DNA of 64,000 nucleotides from contig JADNYJ010000093.1 of assembly GCA_015501075.1 (NCBI GenBank), positions 62,001-126,000 of the forward strand. Reading direction: 5' to 3'. Positions 20,348 through 31,005 of the stretch are shown piece by piece. A model generated the notes under the pieces. The model did no database searches. It saw only the letters and a program-made list of their open reading frames with translations, and was not told the origin of the DNA. The stretch comes from Gymnopilus junonius (taxonomy: Eukaryota > Basidiomycota > Agaricomycetes > Agaricales > Galerinaceae). The position numbers and the translations under genes were made by a program. Position 1 is the first letter of the stretch; the number at the start of each line of letters is the position of its first letter.

Positions 20348-22569
20348 CATCAGTAGTTTAACAATTTACTTTTTTCCGCTTGTGCAAGTGAAAAAAGCGC
20401 TAAAAAGCGTCAAAGCCGCAAGTCAAAAAAGTCCAGGGTCCATTCCCAAAAAGCAGCATGCTTTTCGGACTGGTCCGGCAGGCAGAAAAAGTGAAAAAGC
20501 TACAAAAGTGAAAAGTCCCTACTGGATATTGTACGCGTTACATAAGTAATGTATGTGGTAATTATTAACTGGTCCATGGTATATATGTAACAAACTCCAA
20601 GTTCTATTATTTCTGGCAATCCAGCTCTCGAATCCCAACCTAGTGTGACTCTGCTTGCTTGGAGGTTCCGTCAGTGTCCCACTTATGAGTAACAGAGGGG
20701 CAGCAAGGAAACTGACGGGCCTGCACTTCATTCCGCGATAATTTTGGTCAGTCAAAACATCTTGCACAAGTCGACGAGGACCACTTACCTGATTGTTTCC
20801 AATACCCATATCCGATTGTCCATCCCTATCAGTTACTCAAGTTACTCATTGCATGCCGTCGGAAAGGACCACCACCGTAGTTTCTAAGAAGTCGAGTATT
20901 CAAGGCAGCATTGGCAGAGCTGAGAGGGGTGCTTGAGGCAAACTATCGGACGTGGTGGTGGATGAGAGGCCGTGGAATTGGCGTAAATAGTTGTTCAACA
21001 TATCACATGCGTCGGAGTTCAAATCGAACGTGGAATGCCGGTGACGCGTCGCTTGGTTGCTCTTGCCCTTTCGTCCTCTCCACACCCGGCGCGACATGCA
21101 TAACACTTCCTCCCATCATTGTGGTGCACCGAGGTGGTCATGTATATGGAAGCGGATGGCTATCCCTACCATTTCATACATACTGGTTTGCAGTGCTTGC
21201 AGTGCATCAGCAAGTCAACAATTTACTTTTCCACTTTTTGTTGTTTTTTGACTTTTTGGATGGCACCAAAAAGCTGTCAAAAAGTTAGCTACTGACTATC
21301 CTTGAATATACAAATAAGTTGCGGAAAGATGACATGGGGGTCGTAAACGTGCTACTAGTTACTTATAAAGCCCATTCCTAGCAATCTTGTCCATCAAAAT
21401 GATCATACAACCACACCAACGTGCTCAATCGAGCTCGACGTGTCCTTCCACAGTGCCCACTGCAAGCACTGCAAACCAGTATGTATGAAATGGTAGGGAT
21501 AGCCATCCGCTTCCATATACATGACCACCTCGGTGCACCACAACGATGGGAGGAAGTGTTATGCATGTCGTGCTGGGTGTGGAGAGGACGAAAGGGCAAG
21601 AGCAACCAAGCGACGCGTCACCGGCATTCCACATTCGATTTGAACTCCGACGCATGTGATATGTTGAACAACTATTTACGCCAATTCCACGGCCTCTCAT
21701 CCACCACCACGTCCGATAGTTTGCCTCAAGCACCCCTCTCAGCTCTGCCAATGCTGCCTTGAATACTCGACTTCTTAGAAACTACGGTGGTGGTCCTTTC
21801 CGACGGCATGCAATGAGTAACTTGAGTAACTGATAGGGATGGACAATCGGATATGGGTATTGGAAACAATCAGGTAAGTGGTCCTCGTCGACTTGTGCAA
21901 GATGTTTTGACTGACCAAAATTATCGCGGAATGAAGTGCAGGCCCGTCAGTTTCCTTGCTGCCCCTCTGTTACTCATAAGTGGGACACTGACGGAACCTC
22001 CAAGCAAGCAGAGTCACACTAGGTTGGGATTCGAGAGCTGGATTGCCAGAAATAATAGAACTTGGAGTTTGTTACATATATACCATGGACCAGTTAATAA
22101 TTACCACATACATTACTTATGTAACGCGTACAATATCCAGTAGGGACTTTTCACTTTTGTAGCTTTTTCACTTTTTCTGCCTGCCGGACCAGTCCGAAAA
22201 GCATGCTGCTTTTTGGGAATGGACCCTGGACTTTTTTGACTTGCGGCTTTGACGCTTTTTAGCGCTTTTTTCACTTGCACAAGCGGAAAAAAGTAAATTG
22301 TTAAACTACCGATGTGGGCACTGTGGAAGGACACGTCGAGCTCGATTGAGCACGTTGGTGTGGTCGTATGATCATTTTGATGGACAAGATTGCTAGGAAT
22401 GGGCTTTATAAGTAACTAGTAGCACGTTTACAACCCCCATGTCATCTTTCCGCAACTTATCTGTATATTCAAGGATAGTCAGTAGCTAACTTTTTGACAG
22501 CTTTTTGGTGCCATCCAAAAAGTCAAAAAACAACAAAAAGCGGAAAAGTAAATTGTTGACTTGCTGATG
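20348..22569. mobile_element. Outer copy of a 1.11-kb CATCAG-ended element, split by an inverted copy of itself
   Basis: Order is A (20348..21204), then a complete inner element (21205..22314), then B' (22315..22569). Joining A to B' gives the reverse complement of the inner element. The outer ends read CATCAGTAGTTTAACAATTT at the left and, inverted, CATCAGCAAGTCAACAATTT at the right. Open frames occur in both copies as mirror pairs (20519..20809 with 21853..22143, identical 96 codons), which only reflects sequence identity; none has a recognisable domain. Flanks of the outer copy (AG left, TA right) do not match, so its own target duplication is lost or its ends are misplaced. Confidence 0.8.
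21205..22314. mobile_element. Inner copy of the 1.11-kb CATCAG-ended element
   Basis: Starts CATCAGCAAGTCAACAATTT and ends CTACCGATG, flanked by TG on both sides (21203..21204, 22315..22316). The undisturbed junction sequence present inside this copy (around 21460) shows exactly where the outer copy was opened, with TG duplicated. By eye the two copies differ at about nine positions in 1.1 kb, eight of them CG against CA or TG. No transposase; non-autonomous. The superfamily is not clear to me: a 2-bp duplication and CATCAG ends do not match a family I can name. Confidence 0.8.
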
Positions 22570-24822
22570 TAATTTAGACCTTACGACCAAGCATCACTTG
22601 AGATCCCGATGTTTGGGACAGAAAAGGACATAATGCTCTATGCGACGGTAACAGATCTCGCAAGGCCACATGGAAGGTCATTCGAACATTTGCAGGTGGA
22701 CTTTTATCTTCCGAATCCCGAGGGCAAAGCGAACTCTTATAAAGGGTAAGCATCTTTTCGTCCGCGTGGCTACACGATCATCGTGGTACTTTGTCCTCCG
22801 TGAAGTCAGTTATTTGGTACCAAGCACCATGCTATCAAAACCAGAAATCCCTCATACTTAATTTTGGCTTGCCTAGTCCCGCTACGGCGTCGACTTTCCT
22901 CGACTTTGATTGTTTCCGGTTCTGTTCCGACAGCGCCGGTTTTTATCTCGACTGCCCAGCGCCTTGACTTCTCAGCATCATGCGAACAATTTCCACCACG
23001 TTTTTTTAATTTTACAAGAGGCAATCCCGCGAATCGGCCAATCTAAATGGAGGAGATTGGCGTACCATATGCAAGTGATAATCGAGAATTCCTCGAGTTT
23101 GCTATTGTTTCCTTCCGACTTGGTGCCTCAATACTTTATCGTTCACATTACCTGACTACTGTCCTGTCCTGTTAGTTAATTAGATGTTACCGTGTTAGTT
23201 CGTTAATCTTACCTTTTTTCCTTCCTAGGCCGTGTCTTTCGCAGTCTGAATTTATGTGAAGGAAAAGGAAATCCATCTGTGTGTATCATGTGCTACGTCC
23301 AAATCCTTCCCACTTGGTTTCTCACCTTATCTCACTCGTCCACAAGACATCCTTCCTATTTGTCGATCCCTGTCAAAGCGGGGTAGGAACTAAATATCCT
23401 GGGTTGGTTGAAATTACCGGCCAACGCACCTCATTGTCTCTATATGTTAGGATCGGCACGGCTAATTCCTAGTCGGTATGACTATGCTCCAAGCACAGAA
23501 TGGAATGCTTAAAGGCCGTGTGTCGTCTTATGTCGCAAACTGACAGGACCTTGCGTTCTACCCATCAAGTTTACTACCAGCCAGGGACAGTCGTCGATGT
23601 GATGACATGGTTACCTTGATTGACCTAATTGCGTCCACATTGAGGAAAAAATAGATCCCCTCATTTCACGGAAAACACTGGGAGCGCTTATTTTTATTCT
23701 GTCAGTGTGTGTGGGACCGGGTCGGTTATTGCGTCTACCGCTCTGAAAGACTGTATCCTCCTTTGATCATCAGCAACCTAATAAACTCAAAGCTTCAAAC
23801 TAAGAGCTTACCAGTTCATCTTCTATAACTCTACTATGAAACCATCCTCTTCCGCGTGCGAAGGCGTGCAAGCATTTACGTTATCTCGAGAATTCATGTG
23901 CAGGAAACTTCAATGCGTCAAGCTTCAGCTTCCTCATCGCCCATCGTCCTCATGGCGCTAGGGAAGGTTAGTCAGTCTTTTAGGATCGAGAAGGCGTGTC
24001 CGGACTAAACTTAAATCAGCGACTACAAGTTACCTGCTATGTCTGCTAAGTCCTTATCATCGGCTTGCTAAGTCAAAATTTCTCCATGTGCATATGTCAA
24101 AGAGATAGGATGTTTGTGCGTTCAAAGTATATTCCAAGAACCCAGCAACATTCCAAAGCTCGCAGTTTTACCCAAACCACACGGACTAGGCAGTTGTAAA
24201 ACTCCATGTGTGAAAGGATAGAGGGTTCGGAACACACTCACGAAAGAACAACAGTTCAACGTCGTAGTTTTACCCAAGCCGCCTCCTCACGGACTAGGTC
24301 AATCGTCGAAATCCTTTTACCGGTGGTGAACGTTTGACTGTCAGCGCAAACGCAACAGGTGCGACAGAACCTCAGAAGTCTAAGTAGCTGATTTAGCAGC
24401 CGAATTCATTCCGAAACTGGACAGGCTCTTGATGTCTCCCCAATATCCACGTTTAACACCTTTCCCCCGATTACTTGCTTCAACTATCGTCGATAATAAA
24501 CTTCGACATCAGCGACGTTGGACCGAATACTTTGTGCAAGGTGCAGACCAGGCACTAGTAGCAGAAATCACTCTAAGGTATGGTGGGGTGTTAACCAGAT
24601 TCCAAAATCGATATTCAAAACTTTTTTCCAGAATTCATGAAGGTCTCAAACCCATTTGCTCTGATCAAGACCACGAAGGTAAATGAGAGGTTCATAAACT
24701 GAAGTCCATCTGCGCACAAAAAAAAGGTATCAATCATAAATCCTCCATGATCTTTAGTCAATAACAAAAATACACTGTTCCCTTTTGTAATCAAATACAC
24801 ATGCATTCACTCGAAACATTAA
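22570..24822. other. Gene-poor stretch downstream of the amidohydrolase gene
   Basis: Short frames only, without domain or splice support. A sequence of the type GTTTTACCCAA followed by CACGGACTAGG occurs twice (24166..24190 and 24267..24297), a small dispersed direct repeat. The last few hundred bases probably hold the 3' UTR of the minus-strand gene ending at 24823. Confidence 0.35.
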
Positions 24823-27800
24823 TCAGAACAATTCAACTCCTTTCCTAGAGGCCGAGATTACGCCAACGGGCTTACTCTCAAAATCCAACACGCCTCCGCC
24901 CGCATACATCACCAGATCGTCCGATGCCGAAGATGAAGATGACGACGTGAGACCGAGCGCATTTTGCAGATTCGTAGTAGCCAAAGCCAGGGCTTGGGCT
25001 TGGGATATCGTTCCGTTCGATTCGAGTGCGATCTAAAGTGAAGAAAAAAATAGAATAAAAATAAATTCGAACTTAATAAGTGAATAAAATGACGCACCCA
25101 AGCTAAATCAAAGCGTGTGTTCCGCGCACTAGCTTCGTCGATGACACCAACAGCGACATTCACACCGGAGTTCAACAACTCCGTGACCGAGCTTTCCTTT
25201 GAGAGAGGCGGCCCAGGAAGTCTAGCAAACGATTGACCGTAAGGTCAGCCCTAACCCTCGACGAAAAAGAATGAAAAATAAAAAGAAAACTTACATCCTT
25301 CTCTGCTCCCAAGAATTCGGGAAGGGCCTCGGCTGAGTTAGCACGACGTTAACACCCGCCTTAGCAATCTCATTTGCAAGGAGATGAGACTCCGTTGCGC
25401 CCGAAAATGTAAGCTTGAGCGTCTTGTTCGTACTTTCTTCGTAATCCGATTTGAGAGCAAGGAGGGTGGACATGATATCTGCGCTTTCGACGGAGACGAC
25501 GAGTGGGAGGGTACCCTGAAAAAAAAAAGGAGAAAAAAAATGAGAACGAGTTATTTTCATTGTAGCGCGGAACAAATATATTAATATCCGACTTACCTCG
25601 CGTACTCTTTCCCAAACACCCAAGTCACGCTTGGCACCGCCCACAATCTCCTCTTCGTCGGTATCATCAACATCTCCACTAAACAATTTCCCTCTCAACG
25701 CTGCGACCTGACTGCTCACACTAGCCCCAAACCCAAAGCTCAAAGCCACATGGAGCGCAGTCTCCTTTTGCACAATGGCCCCATCCGCGAGAGCATGCGG
25801 CGCACCGACGCTAAACGCCACGCCCAGCCCGCGCAGGAACCCAGAGCCAGAAGGGGCTGTTATAGCAGTTGTGACGCCTGCTTTATATGCGAGTCTGTGA
25901 GGAGATGAGTGAGTTGGGTTGATATAACGAGAAACAGATGGATTTTTTTTTCCAAAGAAAATTTTGAAAAAGGAAAGGGAATCAAAAAGAAGCTCAACTT
26001 ACAATGGATTCCGCCCAGCAAATGCCAGCCCATCCACAGCTCTCACAATCCCATCATCCTCCTCATCCTCACCCTGAAGCAAATCCGGCACATCCCCGTC
26101 CGTAAGCGGGTCAATAACATTCCATCATTCGTCGATGCCTCCAGACGAATTTCAACCGTCCCAACTGGGGCTCCATATGTCGTTAATCCAGGGGCAATAG
26201 AGCCGCCACGGAGGTCAATCACCCCGTCAGCGTCGACTTCAGCAGTTAGAGGTGAAGATGAAGCAGCATCCCAGGAATCGACAATTACGCCGTTCTGGAC
26301 GAGCACAGTCCGCCATAACCCAGCCTTCTTCTGTTCTGGCTCCTGACCATCTTCTTGAACGTGATCTTCCACATCACCCTCATCTCTAAAAACATCCTCA
26401 AAAGGTTCACCAGCCTCATCGTATCTCCACAAACTCTTCACATTCTTGATTACCACCCTGCCTTCAGACTCGGGCTTGGTTCCCACTACCTTGCCCTCGC
26501 CCCAGCCCTTGAGCGGCGGCACGCCCTCCCATTTGATCGTCTCTTCTTTCTCCTTGTCCCAATTCGGGACCTCAGGAACATCCTGGAACGCAGCGGGCTT
26601 CGTTAAGGGGAAAGGCGACTCAAGCTGCGCTACGCCGTCGACGTACACCTGCACAGGTGTCGCGCCAAGCGTGAGCGGGTGAGAATCCCATAGGACAATG
26701 TCAGCGTCGTATCCTAAGTAAATATTGAAAGATAAGATAAGTATCTCATCAAGAACGCGCATAAGTCATTAATTCAAACAAACCTTCAGAGATGGTCCCA
26801 ATACGATGTCCCAACCCCGCTGCACTCGCAGGCACCGAAGTGACAGAGCCAAGGGCCAACGCAGGGTTGAGGCCATAGTAGTGCGCCAGCTGGGCTTCGT
26901 AGATCAGGTATCGGCTGTTGACGACCGGGTGGTCTGACTATGGAGGATAACGTGTCAGATAGACGTATATGTGTATGTCGGTATGCAGAGGATAGAGGAT
27001 GGAAGCAAGTAAGTAGAATACAATACAAATATAAATATCCAGAGGATAACGACAAAGGTCCAGGACGACCGTACATGGATGGATATAAGAATACAGAAAA
27101 TTTAAGAAGGGATTAACTTTGAGTGTGCAGAGGGCAGACAACGAAAGTTAGAGGTTACAGTACAACGAGCGAGATGAGTGGAAGAAGCATCGTGATCGTG
27201 ATTTCCGAGAAATAAAACGAAGAAAACCAAAAAAACGATATTCAGCCATCAACTCACCTTCATAACGACAGGAATATTATGTTCTGCCAAGACACGCGGT
27301 GCGAATTCGGAACCTCGATAAGCTTCTCGTTTCTTCCTAATGTGCCATAAAGAAAAGAGAAAGAAAAATATCAGCCTCATTATCGTCGACAACTCAAATA
27401 CAAAAATCAAAAAATCAGAAAGAAAGAGAGAAAGAAAAAGGGGGCGGAAACAAGTCCTGAGGAAGAGAAAGAGGACAGTGACTGGTAACCCAAGGTCGCG
27501 TACGCATATTAACAGACCTGCAAGCAAATATCTAACTTGTGTATGCGCACACTCACGCCATAAAGACGAAAACAAACCCAAGAGAAAAAGGTAGGAGAAC
27601 GCAGAAGGTGTATAAACTTGAGAGGAATGAAAGAAGACATCGATGCTATATATTATCGAAATGAAATGAAAAGAATAGCACCGATCAAAAAGAAAAGAAA
27701 AGAAAGAGAACACAATAGAAAAGAACAGAAAGGCTAAGACCAGACAAAGACGCCCTCACCTGAAATTAGTAGCGAACAGCGCTATACTCGGCGCGCCTCC

Positions 27801-29478
27801 CTGAATAATATATTAAATGAGCCAATCATTCTTAACGGAATTCCAAGACGTACATAAGTCTTCTTCAATAGATCAGGAACGAGGTACGTCTCGCCTGCAT
27901 GGTGGAATGATGCAACCGGGAACTTGAATTCGTTGGAGAGGCGGACGATGCCGTCTAGATCGACTGCCTGGTCAAGGGAAAATAGAATAAGGTCAGTTGA
28001 AATGATATAGAAATAGAATAAAGTCGTGATGCATATAACATACCTCGTAGCAATGGATAGCGAGCTATACAACCAGAAAAAAATGGACCAAATTAATACC
28101 CAAAAATGTTAAATAAGTCAAATGATGAATACTTATACTAACCTTGACTCTTCCCCTTAACACGTCAACCAACGACTCCCACTGTAACTCTTCTGGAAAC
28201 TCCGCCGTCCGTCCTTCCGCCTGGGCTTCCAGCGCCGCCCAATCACCCGACTCGACCTTGGCGCATAACGCGTCTTGCTTGTCCCGGATTTTGCGAGCCT
28301 CGTTGTATGCGTTGCGGAAGTTCCATTGGCCATCCATGCGCGTTTGGGAGTATACCCTGTCAGGGTTTTCACCTATGATAATGGTGAGATAGTTAGCATG
28401 TCGGATATTTGTATTATGAAGAGGCACGAAGGGATGAGTATGTACCGCATGCGTGTCTGAGAAAAGAATGAGTTGAGGAAGTGGTATATCGAAAAAACTG
28501 GAAGAAAACGCGTACTTCATATGCCTCCAGCGAGGATATTCAGTCCCATTGGGTGAATGCGTCAATGTCAGCGGCGGCTCGATAACTTTGGACGTGGCGG
28601 AACGTTCGGCTGTGGGTCGGAGCTTGATAACGAACGCTTGTCCGCCTACATACGTCGAAGAACATAGCATATAGTCAGCCCAAAGGCAACTTGCATGTTA
28701 CAATCCAAGACGATACGTACCGATGTTGTTTGCACTTCCAGGGAGGATTTGAGCAGTGGTGACGCCTCCCGCTGTGGCGATCTCGTATGAGTCATCGTGA
28801 GTGTTCAAGCCGTCAATGCTTCTAAGCCAGGGCAGAATAGGGGCTTTATGGGAGTTCCCATCAGCAGCGCCTGGAATACGCTCACCAAGTCAGACGACAC
28901 GGTTGCAGTGAAATAACACTCAAAACCATACCTCTTAAATGCGGTACAGAATTCACCCCGATATGTGAATGCAGATCCACCAAGCCAGGCGTGATCCACT
29001 TTCCGCCTGCATCCAAAACGTTCACTTCACCACTCCTCTTCGCCTGGTCGAGAAGACTCTGTGGTATATACCCCACAGCAACGACCAGCCCCTTATCGAG
29101 TAATACATCCCCAAACACCACCTCCGTTCCATTCCTCCCCCCGGTCCAAATCTTCGAGTTGCGAATTAACGTAGGTGGGGTCCCAGGCACCCAGCGATCG
29201 CTGCCCTCCCTCACGCGATTCGCAGTGCTAAACGACGACGGGGGACCAGCTGGGGTGCGTATATCGTGGCATTTCGCCACTAGCTCGGCGCGATGGGCGC
29301 GAACTGCTTGTATAGGGCGGCTATTGGGGTGGAAGGGCCCGTGAGAGAAGACATAAATGCTCTGGACGATACAGGCGCAGAGGACGAGTCCGAGAAGACG
29401 TCGGGCTGTCTTTGAAGTTGTGGTGCGGGTGCGTACGGGTTGAGGAGGCGATAAGGAGACCTTCTCAGAGGTCTCCAT
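24823..29478 (-). CDS. Membrane-anchored amidohydrolase
   Basis: Large multi-exon gene, ATG at 29478 (METSEKVSL, good CCACC context), stop TGA at 24823. A single membrane helix lies at about residues 28-44 (LLGLVLCACIVQSIYVF), then a composite metal-dependent hydrolase fold. Exon 1 (29478..28932) ends with the metal motif HSHIG; exon 2 starts at 28870 (GAADGNSHKAP, then GLNTHDDSY, AGGVTTAQILPGS). Later exons hold EAVDLDGIVRLSNEF, ASFHHAGETY, IPVVMKSDHPV, GLGHRIGTI, DADIVLWDSHPLTLG, and a C-terminal beta domain (DLRGGSIAPGL, GGGVLDFESKPVG). The His/Asp ligand motifs look intact. The predicted reaction is hydrolysis of a C-N bond in an unknown substrate; the single N-terminal helix suggests a type II membrane or secretory location. 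Two decayed relatives of exons 1-2 lie at 46.5-47.0 and 57.8-58.3 kb. Confidence 0.88.
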
Positions 29479-29535
29479 GGTGGTTATGGGCGAAGAAAGT
29501 CCCCAGGAAAGGGTGTTCTCGCGAGTGATAGCGCC

Positions 29536-29957
29536 ATGTTGGTGTCAAATGCGTCTTTTTTTATTCAAGCTGCGGCATGGACAGGCAACCAATCTTATCT
29601 TGTCACTATTTCGAAGCGGAGTTCTAATGTTTATGAGATAGCCGGAACGGCATGCTCAATTTTAAATTCCGTGTACGCGGTTGAACTGGCCGAACAACGG
29701 CGCTCACTCGGAACCGTAGGTCGAAAATTCCTCAGTCGTGCGTCGCGTGTTCCTTTGGCAGGACCATATCCCAGTTCGTCTGGCACCAATGGTGGAAGCA
29801 ATTACCTCTGTTCCTCATACTGCTAAATCACCAATCTTGCGGTCCATGCATCGCATTCGAACGACTACGAAAACAAGTGGCAGAAGAAGATCCAGCTCTT
29901 TTTCGAATGCGTCTGCAGCTCCAGGACCTCACGAACGAAATGAACGGCACTCATAGC
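29536..29957 (+). CDS. Possible small gene divergent from the amidohydrolase gene
   Basis: ATG at 29536 (MLVSNASFF) opens a frame with a mitochondrial-presequence-like N-terminus. A 46-base GT...AG intron (29720..29765 approximately) would join it to an Arg/Ser-rich tail ending at 29957 (HERNERHS). An alternative frame downstream (FERLRKQVAEEDPALF) also looks protein-like and could belong to a differently spliced product. No family recognised. It shares the ~60-bp spacer with the amidohydrolase start, so a bidirectional promoter is possible. Confidence 0.3.
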
Positions 29958-30260
29958 CCTATTCCTGGTATGCTCCCCGAAATTACTTCGAGAATATTTC
30001 TGTTCTGCCTACACCCAGGCTGCCACCTGCCTGGTGAGGATGACGGTATGTAGCGTAAATGTCATTTTTAACGCCTTAAATGACCCAATTCAAGCTCTAC
30101 AAATTACAAAAAAATAAACAGTTGAGTAAATTATCCTCCTTTGAATTCACTGGCGCCCTCTCTTATATGCTCTTCTTCCTCCTCCGTTTGATTCTCCCCT
30201 GTGTAGGACTCTGTTTCACGTTTCCTCCTTCGGCTACATTGCATGCAATAACAGAAAAGG

Positions 30261-30783
30261 TCATCTTCGACCTCGTTTACGGCGTTTATTCTTATTCTTC
30301 TTTGGTTGAGACGTAGGCCCGGGTGCGCTGGAGGAGCCTTGACTCTGTAAGGGTGCTGCAGGTTTGCCTTCCTGAGCTTCTTGCTGTGAAGTTCTCAAAG
30401 GCTGGGGAGACGTATCCGGGAGACCAGACGCTGGTGTAGTGGATGTTTATTTTTTTGAGAATTTGTGGAAGGTTGAGGAAGAATGGAAGGGGTGCTGGAA
30501 GTAGAGGTGGGTCCGGAAGGAACATTACTGCACGGTGCTGATCCCTTGAGAGATAGGCCGTAATACTCTCCTTCGTCTCAACTGGTAGACGGTCATATGT
30601 AGCTCCTTGATTCTTTTTGGTCAAACGCTTAACATAACTCGTCAAAGAAGTCGACGCATTGGCACGAGAAAGAGAATGAGCCAGGAGTTGCGCCACGATC
30701 TTAAAATGGGCCTTGGGTGTCGAACGACGTGTCAACCGAGAGGCACAGTGAGCCGATGGGGCATATAGAAAAAGCCGTGGCAC
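30261..30783 (-). pseudogene. Decayed ORF with Ser/Pro-rich and Lys/Arg-rich tail
   Basis: The minus frame from 30783 reads a helical stretch (AHFKIVAQLLAHSLSRANAS, then SYVKRLTKKNQG). Coding character then jumps frame: a Ser/Thr/Pro-rich stretch in one frame and, after a shift, PASGLPDTSPQPL through PKKNKNKRRKRGRR to a TGA at 30261. This pattern suggests one original protein with one or two indels. Function unknown; the basic tail suggests nucleic-acid binding or nuclear location. Confidence 0.3.
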
Positions 30784-30784
30784 G

Positions 30785-30912
30785 GCCGTGGTGGTGCGTG
30801 CATGGCTACTTGACGTGCGTGCATGGCATAGGTTGGCGATAGGGTGGTGCGTGGCAGGGAAGTGATCGGCCGTGCATTGGAGTCATGAGTGCGTGACGAC
30901 GTGCGTGCACAA
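30785..30912. repeat. GTGCGTGCATGG-rich patch
   Basis: CGTGCGTGCATGGC-type motifs occur at 30793, 30814 and (as CGTGCGTGCAC) about 30899, with related GTGCGTGG and CCGTGCATTGG between them. The composition is unlike the surroundings. Origin unclear. Confidence 0.4.
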
Positions 30913-31005
30913 TCCAGACAGAAAGTGGGTGACGGTAAACAAGTTCAGATATGTATTAGAGTAGAAAACCTATCAAATCTAATCTAAATATTATTGATAC
31001 GCAGT

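Noticed and set aside
20519..22143. Mirror pairs of ORFs (96 codons and others) taken as duplicated genes
   Set aside because: They are the same transposon sequence in opposite orientation; none has a recognisable domain, conserved start context or codon-level constraint that I can show.
20348..22569. Helitron interpretation of the nested element
   Set aside because: Ends are not TC...CTRR with a 3' hairpin, and a 2-bp duplication is seen at the inner copy, which Helitrons do not make.
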